A stretch of DNA of 18,685 nucleotides, taken from contig JAEZHM010000051.1 in NCBI GenBank assembly GCA_023416585.1, positions 1 to 18,685 of the forward strand, written 5' to 3'. This document shows, piece by piece, positions 14,022 to 18,685 of this stretch. The translations under genes were made by a program, and so were the position numbers. Positions within the stretch are counted from its first letter, which is position 1; each line of letters opens with the position of its first letter. The notes beneath the pieces were generated by a model. That model was not told where the DNA came from. It saw nothing but the letters and a program-made list of their open reading frames with translations, and did not search any database. This stretch comes from Bacillota bacterium. Lineage in GTDB: Bacteria > Bacillota > Clostridia > Christensenellales > Aristaeellaceae.

Positions 14022-15721
14022 GCATTTTCCCCCTCCCCTGGATACAAGGCTTTCGGCTGAACCCTTTGGATCATGCGGATGACCCTTTGGATGCGCCTGA
14101 TGGAAATTGGCAAGTCCTTCGCCACCGCTTCCATTTCCCGCACGCGGCCCTCCCTATACAAAAACATGATTTCAAACGCCTTTACCCATTGCAAGCTGTT
14201 TTCCCCCGCCGCCTCTTCCCGCATGAATCTTGGCAGCGACCGATAAAGCCCCGCCGCAAAGAAGGCGGCCTCCCGGCTGTTTCCCCAACGGCCGGCCTCT
14301 TGTAAAAACAATTTCAGGAAAGACCGCCATTGCGGAACACCTCTGAATTCCTTCGGGACGCATTGCACCTGTGTGATGCGCCGCCGGTAGGTCAGCACAT
14401 ACGGCATGGGCTCCCCCATACGGTTGAGCAGCAGTACTGCCTTACGCTTCAGTTCCTCCGCCATGGTATCATCGGTGAGAAGCTCCTTGATAAGCCCGGC
14501 TGCATCCGGACCTACCGCGGCCAATACGCCAAGCAGGGCGCCTTGCAGCCGGTCATCCGGCAGCGTAAACGCCCAGCGCACCATCTTTTTTAGGGTATCA
14601 TCCTTGCGCCAGCGTTCTTTCAGTGTATCCTCCCCGCCGGACAGCGCTGCGGCAATCAGCTGCAGGCGGCGCTGGTTCTCCTCCCTGGGAAGGATGGGAT
14701 GATAACCCAGCGTCTTAAAGCCGGTATCCTCTCCGTTCAGCGCCTTATGGCAGATGCTGTGGCCGTATTCCGCCAGCAGATTATCAGGATCGATCTGCAT
14801 AACCCTAAGCCACAGCGCCTTCGCCTTCTGAAAATGGCCAAGATTGAAGTAAGCTACGGCCAAGCTGTGAAGCGTGCCTATACGGAAAGGCGTCCACTGG
14901 CTTCGGGCCTGCAGGAACTTTAGAAGCAGTTCCCGCTGGTCAAGCTGGCTGGCTGTATGGCAAAAAAGCAGTTCCTCGTAGGGGGATTCGCACCATTTTG
15001 CGGCTTCCTGCAAAAGCCCGGCTGCAGCCCTGGGCTTTTGCAGCATCCAGAGCGCGCAGCACAGGGAGCATCGGGCTTGAACGCTTTGTTTGTCTCTTGC
15101 ACAGGCCGCCATGGCGTGGCGTAAGGCTTCCTTGGGCTTCCCCTCCGATAAAAGGGACAGGGAAAGCATGGTGCGGACCCGCGTCTCTTCCCTGGTAACG
15201 CGCAGTGCCCGTTTCAAATGCTCGGTAGCCTTGTTAGGCTTGTCGTCCGCAAAGGCCTTCATCCCCCGGCGGATAAGAAGCTCCCCCCTGCTGTTTCCGC
15301 CGCCGAAATCCACTTCGGAAAGCATTTCCAGCATATCCCGAGCTTCCTCGGCATAGGGCCCCTCCGGAGCCAGGCGAAGGTAATGTATCAGCGCATCCAG
15401 TGCTTCCTCGTTCTTTTGCAGGCCGTAATCGTTGCAGGCCAAACCGTAATAGCATTCCGCCATGTTGGGGTCCTGACTTAGCAGCCTGTACAGCAGACGG
15501 CTGGACTGCTCAAAGCACTCCATTTCACTGAGCGTTTCCGCCAAGTCCATTTGTATCTCCACGTTGTCCGGCTCCTGGCGGGACGCACTGCGCAAAAGCT
15601 CCACCGCTTCCGGAAACCGCAGGCTCCGGCGGTTGTCCATGGCCCGTCTGTGCCAATAATCGGTGGAGCGGGTAAAGGGCACCACATCTCCCTGACGGCG
15701 GGAAATACTCATGTCTTTCAT
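14018..15721 (-). CDS. Tetratricopeptide-repeat protein
   Basis: It is 567 aa, cytoplasmic by sequence. Tandem TPR helices fill about residues 20-325: FPEAVELLRSASRQEPDNVEIQ, SSRLLYRLLSQDPNMAECYYG, KATEHLKRALRVTREETRVR, KALWLRVMQIDPDNLLAEYG. The C-terminal ~220 residues are helical without clear repeats and end in a basic segment (SIRRIQRVIRMIQRVQP). The start is the ATG at 15721, with CGGAG 7 nt upstream; an in-frame TTG at 15742 lies within the leader hairpin and is rejected. The gene has its own extended -10 promoter and is coupled to the HEAT-like gene. It could be a scaffold or a regulator; nothing in the sequence identifies a partner other than the HEAT protein. Confidence 0.85.
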   Translation of the reverse strand: MKDMSISRRQGDVVPFTRSTDYWHRRAMDNRRSLRFPEAVELLRSASRQEPDNVEIQMDLAETLSEMECFEQSSRLLYRLLSQDPNMAECYYGLACNDYGLQKNEEALDALIHYLRLAPEGPYAEEARDMLEMLSEVDFGGGNSRGELLIRRGMKAFADDKPNKATEHLKRALRVTREETRVRTMLSLSLLSEGKPKEALRHAMAACARDKQSVQARCSLCCALWMLQKPRAAAGLLQEAAKWCESPYEELLFCHTASQLDQRELLLKFLQARSQWTPFRIGTLHSLAVAYFNLGHFQKAKALWLRVMQIDPDNLLAEYGHSICHKALNGEDTGFKTLGYHPILPREENQRRLQLIAAALSGGEDTLKERWRKDDTLKKMVRWAFTLPDDRLQGALLGVLAAVGPDAAGLIKELLTDDTMAEELKRKAVLLLNRMGEPMPYVLTYRRRITQVQCVPKEFRGVPQWRSFLKLFLQEAGRWGNSREAAFFAAGLYRSLPRFMREEAAGENSLQWVKAFEIMFLYREGRVREMEAVAKDLPISIRRIQRVIRMIQRVQPKALYPGEGENA

Positions 15722-15735
15722 AGAAATTCTCCGGC

Positions 15736-15751
15736 GGGGCAATAGCGCCCC
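15736..15751 (-). promoter_or_regulatory. Short leader hairpin of the TPR gene
   Basis: GGGGC-N6-GCCCC inverted repeat in the ~30-nt leader, between the -10 and the ribosome site at the TPR start. It ends a few bases before the CGGAG ribosome site. It may affect translation or mRNA stability. Confidence 0.35.
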
Positions 15752-15756
15752 TTTAC

Positions 15757-15765
15757 ATTATATCA
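15757..15765 (-). promoter_or_regulatory. Extended -10 promoter of the TPR-HEAT unit
   Basis: The minus strand reads TGATATAAT (TGn-TATAAT), 36 nt before the TPR start codon and within the short gap after the hslO stop. No -35 match is seen. Confidence 0.6.
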
Positions 15766-15774
15766 CAAGAAAAA

Positions 15775-16671
15775 TCAAGGCCGGGATGCCTTATTTACAA
15801 GCTCCCGAAGCTCATCGGTCGAAAAATGATAGCGGTTCCTGCAAAAATGGCAGCTTAGCTCCGCTCCCTGATCCTCCTCAATCAATTGATTCAGCTCACG
15901 CCGGCCCAAAGTTACCAGGGCACGTTCCATGCGCTCGCGGCTGCAGCCACATTCATAGAAAAGCTTCCGCTTTTCCAATATGACAGGATCCAGACCACGG
16001 AACCAATCCTCCGCCAGCTGCTCCAATGATGCATAGTTCAGTTCGTTGCTGATGGCGGAAAACATGGGCGAGCGCAATTCCAATTGCGACAGTGTTTCCT
16101 CTGTGCATCCGGGCAGCGGCTGAACAAGAATCCCGCCCGACTGCAGCACCTGGCTTCCCGCCACCAATACACCCAAAGCTACCAGGGAAGGCGTCTGCTC
16201 GCTTTTGGTAAAATACACGGCAAAATCCTCGGCAATTTCGCCGGATAAAAGCTCTACCTGGCCGATATAGGGCTCCTTAAGACCCATGTCCTTCACCACG
16301 GACATCCGGCCTTCATGGCCTACCGCGCCGCCCACGTCAAGCTTGCCGTCGGGCTTTAGTTTAAGTTCCACCATGGGATTGTCCATACATGCCTTGACCT
16401 TGCCAGGTGTGGATACAGCTATCAGCGTTCCCGCAGGACCGCCGCCCTTCACCGTTACGGTCACCGAATCTTTTTCTCCCTTGAGCATGGCACCAATCAT
16501 GATGGTCCCGGTCATAAGCCTGCCTATGGCCGCAGTGCACACGGGCGTCGTATGGTGGATATCCGCCGCTTCCTGGGTCAGCTGACGGGTACTTGAGAGG
16601 AGCACCCGGGCTTGCCCATCCATAAGGGTAATGTGAAGCAGTTCATCCTGATGATTATATGAAGGCTGCAT
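15775..16671 (-). CDS. hslO: Redox-regulated chaperone Hsp33
   Basis: Cytoplasmic holdase chaperone, activated by oxidative unfolding when its zinc-binding cysteines form disulfides. It is 298 aa, normal for the family. The N-terminal substrate-binding domain includes the conserved YNHQDELLHITLMDGQARVLL, GRLMTGTIMIGAMLKGE and GGGPAGTLIAVS. The C-terminal zinc switch is C241-G-C243 ... C274-H-F-C277, separated by 30 residues, so the redox switch is intact. The start is uncertain: the ATG at 16671 has GGAAGGA about 11 nt upstream, while the in-frame ATG at 16695 has no ribosome site. It lies 50 nt after the methyltransferase gene, probably in the same transcript. Confidence 0.95.
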   Translation of the reverse strand: MQPSYNHQDELLHITLMDGQARVLLSSTRQLTQEAADIHHTTPVCTAAIGRLMTGTIMIGAMLKGEKDSVTVTVKGGGPAGTLIAVSTPGKVKACMDNPMVELKLKPDGKLDVGGAVGHEGRMSVVKDMGLKEPYIGQVELLSGEIAEDFAVYFTKSEQTPSLVALGVLVAGSQVLQSGGILVQPLPGCTEETLSQLELRSPMFSAISNELNYASLEQLAEDWFRGLDPVILEKRKLFYECGCSRERMERALVTLGRRELNQLIEEDQGAELSCHFCRNRYHFSTDELRELVNKASRP

Positions 16672-16721
16672 CTTTCCGTGATTCCTTCCGTTCATTCAAC
16701 GATTGTCAAAGGTCTTCTGTT

Positions 16722-17483
16722 TCATCTGTAAGCCCTGGGATCAGGCCTTCGAAGGGCGGCTACGTGCCAGCGCTTTTCCTTCTCTTCGGGTCGCATCAAA
16801 TGGCAGTCCCCGTAAAATGTGATCCCTGAAAAGCCTGCATCCCGGAGCCAGTTTTCCAGTTCCGTCATGGTATGGGCGCGCTGGCGCTGCTTTTCATCCA
16901 GGCGGCTGTACAAACCGTCCTCCTGTCTGATAAAGATGCACAAATCCAAATCCACTATGCTCGTTTTGGGTGAAAAGTGATTCTGCCATAGGTAGGTGAT
17001 ATTCGGCAGATCTTCCCCCAGCAGCTGGTTGCCCAGCAGGTTTTGAAGCTTGTAGGGCGTGGAAACATCAAAAAATAAACCACCGCCGGGCCGGAGTGAT
17101 GCAAAGGCAGCCCGAAAAAAATCCTGCACCTGTAAAGGGGTCGTAAGGTAGTTTACCCCGTCGCAGGTGCATAACACGGCGTCCATGGCCCGGTGCAGCC
17201 TCAGGTTGCACATGTCCTGTTTCACAAAAGGGATGGCCGCTCCCGCCTTTCGGGCCTTCTGGGCCGCCTGCCAAAGCATTTCCGCGGAAACATCGACCCC
17301 CGTGATGCCAAACCCCATCTGATAGAGCGGAAGAGTAAGCCCGCCCGTGCCGCAGGCACATTCGGCTACCCTTCCCTCCCGGATGCCGTGCTGCGCCATC
17401 ATCTGCCTGTAAAAATCTGCCCAGGCGGTATAATTCACATCCGCCATTAAAGCATCGTATACCTGTGCGAAGGCTGTATACAT
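16722..17483 (-). CDS. Class I SAM-dependent methyltransferase
   Basis: It is 253 aa. The AdoMet-binding motif I is VAECACGTGGLTLPL (~39-53), motif II is GITGVDVSAEMLWQA, then PFVKQDM, and the motif-IV-like region is AMDAVLCTCDGVNYL. The N-terminal YTAFAQVYDALM is typical of UbiE/YcgJ-like small-molecule methyltransferases. Substrate unknown. The ATG at 17483 follows GAGG with 5 nt spacing; a GTG at 17489 is the alternative. It lies 30 nt after the SASP gene and 50 nt before hslO. The cysteines in motif I (ECACGTG) are uncommon but do not break the Gly-rich loop. Confidence 0.88.
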   Translation of the reverse strand: MYTAFAQVYDALMADVNYTAWADFYRQMMAQHGIREGRVAECACGTGGLTLPLYQMGFGITGVDVSAEMLWQAAQKARKAGAAIPFVKQDMCNLRLHRAMDAVLCTCDGVNYLTTPLQVQDFFRAAFASLRPGGGLFFDVSTPYKLQNLLGNQLLGEDLPNITYLWQNHFSPKTSIVDLDLCIFIRQEDGLYSRLDEKQRQRAHTMTELENWLRDAGFSGITFYGDCHLMRPEEKEKRWHVAALRRPDPRAYR

Positions 17484-17513
17484 ACACACCTCAAAGCTTT
17501 TGTTTAAGGAATA

Positions 17514-17690
17514 TCAACCCTGCCGCTTGCGGGAACGCTTGCATCCCATTTTACCGCCTATGCGGCCGCTTTCCTTGGCAGTCAGGCCTGCCCAACCCAC
17601 CTCTACCACCCGGTCCAATAAACCCAATTCCCGGGCAGTTTCATATTTCTTCCGATCCCGGGGGGTTAAAGTTTCAAACGCGCTGGCCAA
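17514..17690 (-). CDS. Small acid-soluble spore protein, alpha/beta type, SspF-like
   Basis: SASPs coat spore DNA in the forespore, protect it from UV and heat damage, and are degraded at germination. The protein is 58 aa when started at the TTG at 17690, which follows GGGAGG with 7 nt spacing. The family core is clear: KKYETARELGLLDRVVEVGWAG (14-35), then LTAKESGRIGGKM (36-48). This resembles B. subtilis SspF (KYELAKDLG ... EGWGG). The protease (GPR) cleavage site would fall at E17-T18. Odd features are C50 and a strongly basic tail (KRSRKR). A longer frame from the ATG at 17741 adds 17 residues unlike the family; that ATG is part of a candidate sigma-G -35 box. It is probably first in a unit with the methyltransferase and hslO. 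Confidence 0.85.
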   Translation of the reverse strand: MASAFETLTPRDRKKYETARELGLLDRVVEVGWAGLTAKESGRIGGKMGCKRSRKRQG

Positions 17691-17696
17691 AATACC

Positions 17697-17734
17697 GCCT
17701 CCCTTTTCGCTGGTAGCATGCGCCAAAGGGAGGC
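17697..17734 (-). promoter_or_regulatory. Inverted repeat covering the SASP promoter -10 and ribosome site
   Basis: Perfect 10-bp arms GCCTCCCTTT (17697-17706) and AAAGGGAGGC (17725-17734) with an 18-bp gap. In a transcript reading through from the YesL-like gene, one arm would pair with the GGGAGG ribosome site of the SASP gene. Neither strand has a T-run after it, so it is not an ordinary terminator. Confidence 0.5.
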
Positions 17735-17743
17735 CTAACATAC
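17714..17743 (-). promoter_or_regulatory. Candidate sigma-G (forespore) promoter of the SASP gene
   Basis: GTATG (17743-17739), 18-bp spacer, CATGCTA (17720-17714). This fits the known sigma-G pattern GnATR-N18-CATnnTA at every fixed position. Transcription would start near 17707, leaving a leader of about 17 nt that holds only the ribosome site. SASP genes are classic sigma-G targets. Confidence 0.65.
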
Positions 17744-17747
17744 CGGA

Positions 17748-18680
17748 CTATTCGTCCTCTTCCTCTTCGTCTTCGTCCTCTTCCTGGCCGAGGCCCCGGT
17801 TGACCTGAGCACCTTCAATGCGGGCATTGATGAACCTGTCGAACACGGCGTTGGTATAACTGGCATAGATGAAGCGGCTCAGGGAGAAGCCGATGAGCAC
17901 ATAATACAGCAGTACCCCAAGAATGGCCCATTGTATCTGGCTTGTAAAGAAGAGGACGGCTCCGCCGATCAATAGGGGCACCGCAGATAAAAGGCGCAGG
18001 CCTACAGATTGGGGCAGGCGCCCTATGGACAAGAGCAGGGCATTGCGGATCAAGTCCTTGAACTTTAGTTTATAGGTCACCATCAGCGGATACATGTAAA
18101 GCACCGCCAGGAACCACACTACGCCAAGCATGGTGGCAAGCACCTGGGGCACCACGAAGAAGGGAGAACTCGCAGCCATTTGGCTATAAAATGACCAGCA
18201 GATGTACAATATAGCGGGCATCAGCGATGTGAGGAAGGAGACAAGCAAAGCCTGTTTCCAGTTGGCCTTCACCGCATCCTTGAAGTCGGCCCACACGAAG
18301 GCGTGCTCATCCCGGGCCCAGTTGCGTGTGACATAGCTTACCCCGGCCGTAAAAGGGCCGGTGATGGTAATGGCCGGTATCAGCATATATAACCAGAGGA
18401 GAGCTGTGCCGCTGACGAAATTCATCAGTTCTTCCCTGGTCATTTCAATGGCTTCCCCCGCCTCGTTCACCTGCGACAGCCCGGAGAACAGCGCGAATGC
18501 GAAATACAGCGTAACCAGGATTACCGGCAGCCACACCACCGCATACATCAGGTTCAATCGCATCAGACCCGCAAAGCGGATGCGCAGCATCTCCCAAAAT
18601 AGCTGCCACCTGTTCTTGGGCAAATCCTCCTTGCGGTAATCACCTTTGCCGCTTTTGCCATAATAATAGCTGTTCATCAT
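17748..18680 (-). CDS. DUF624/YesL-family membrane protein with acidic C-terminal tail
   Basis: It is 310 aa with about five to six membrane helices (~43-67, 90-115, 143-163, 178-203, 227-245, 252-270). The family signature is GPFTAGVSYVTRNWARDEHAFVWADF (108-133), the conserved loop of DUF624/YesL proteins. That family is often found near sugar-transport genes, but its function is not firmly known; no such genes occur here. The tail (299-310) is nearly all Glu and Asp, encoded by a GAA/GAG/GAC low-complexity run. The start is at 18680 or the adjacent ATG at 18677. The ribosome site and upstream context are cut off by the window edge. It ends just before the SASP promoter. Confidence 0.82.
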   Translation of the reverse strand: MMNSYYYGKSGKGDYRKEDLPKNRWQLFWEMLRIRFAGLMRLNLMYAVVWLPVILVTLYFAFALFSGLSQVNEAGEAIEMTREELMNFVSGTALLWLYMLIPAITITGPFTAGVSYVTRNWARDEHAFVWADFKDAVKANWKQALLVSFLTSLMPAILYICWSFYSQMAASSPFFVVPQVLATMLGVVWFLAVLYMYPLMVTYKLKFKDLIRNALLLSIGRLPQSVGLRLLSAVPLLIGGAVLFFTSQIQWAILGVLLYYVLIGFSLSRFIYASYTNAVFDRFINARIEGAQVNRGLGQEEDEDEEEEDE

Positions 18681-18685
18681 TTTCC

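Noticed and set aside
16704..16709. TTGACA on the minus strand before hslO
   Set aside because: No acceptable -10 at 15-19 bp downstream; the gene is more simply explained as part of the upstream unit.
17500..17808. Plus-strand frame with a poly-Ser run
   Set aside because: It is the shadow of the acidic tail codons and crosses the SASP gene and its promoter.

Overview
The window looks like the chromosome of an anaerobic, endospore-forming member of the Firmicutes, most likely class Clostridia, with moderately high GC. The evidence is the set of sporulation and germination genes: spo0A, a SipL-type coat morphogenesis gene, a complete GerA-family germinant receptor operon and an SspF-like small acid-soluble spore protein (SASP). 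I cannot name the genus. I found no rRNA, tRNA, CRISPR array, transposase, phage gene or plasmid gene.

Layout. 1-3586 is a housekeeping edge: an unrecognised protein with a Pro/Ala/Ser/Thr-rich linker (+), a ferritin-like/VIT1 metal transporter (-), and aldose 1-epimerase galM (+) with a clear TTGACA/TACAAT promoter. From 3591 to the end every gene is on the minus strand. Read in the direction of transcription, the units are: a YesL/DUF624 membrane protein (18680-17748); the SASP gene, then a SAM methyltransferase, then hslO (17690-15775); a TPR protein translationally coupled to a HEAT-like protein (15721-13197), ending in a hairpin terminator; a 255-bp non-coding element framed by imperfect direct repeats; an HD-domain protein and a zinc-ribbon/TPR/chitobiase-like membrane protein 21 nt apart (12835-10283); spo0A (9971-9198) with its own terminator; sipL (8919-7381) with a terminator; and gerB-gerC-gerA (7252-3591), closed by a bidirectional terminator shared with galM.

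How the genes fit together. The middle of the window covers the spore cycle from commitment (Spo0A), through coat attachment (SipL with SpoIVA) and DNA protection (SASP), to germinant sensing (GerA/B/C). spo0A lacks its usual upstream neighbour spoIVB. In that place sits a membrane-anchored zinc-ribbon protein of unknown function.

Most interesting signals. (1) The SASP start is set by a candidate sigma-G promoter (GTATG, 18 bp, CATGCTA) and a GGGAGG ribosome site before a TTG codon. The upstream in-frame ATG lies inside the -35 box. A perfect 10-bp inverted repeat spans the -10 and the ribosome site, and only a read-through transcript could fold it. (2) TTTGCAC/GTGCAAA boxes lie upstream of spo0A. 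(3) A perfect 8-bp hairpin abuts the sipL ribosome site. (4) The structured element at 12891-13145. At least five genes appear to start with TTG or GTG, and three promoters are of the extended -10 type.
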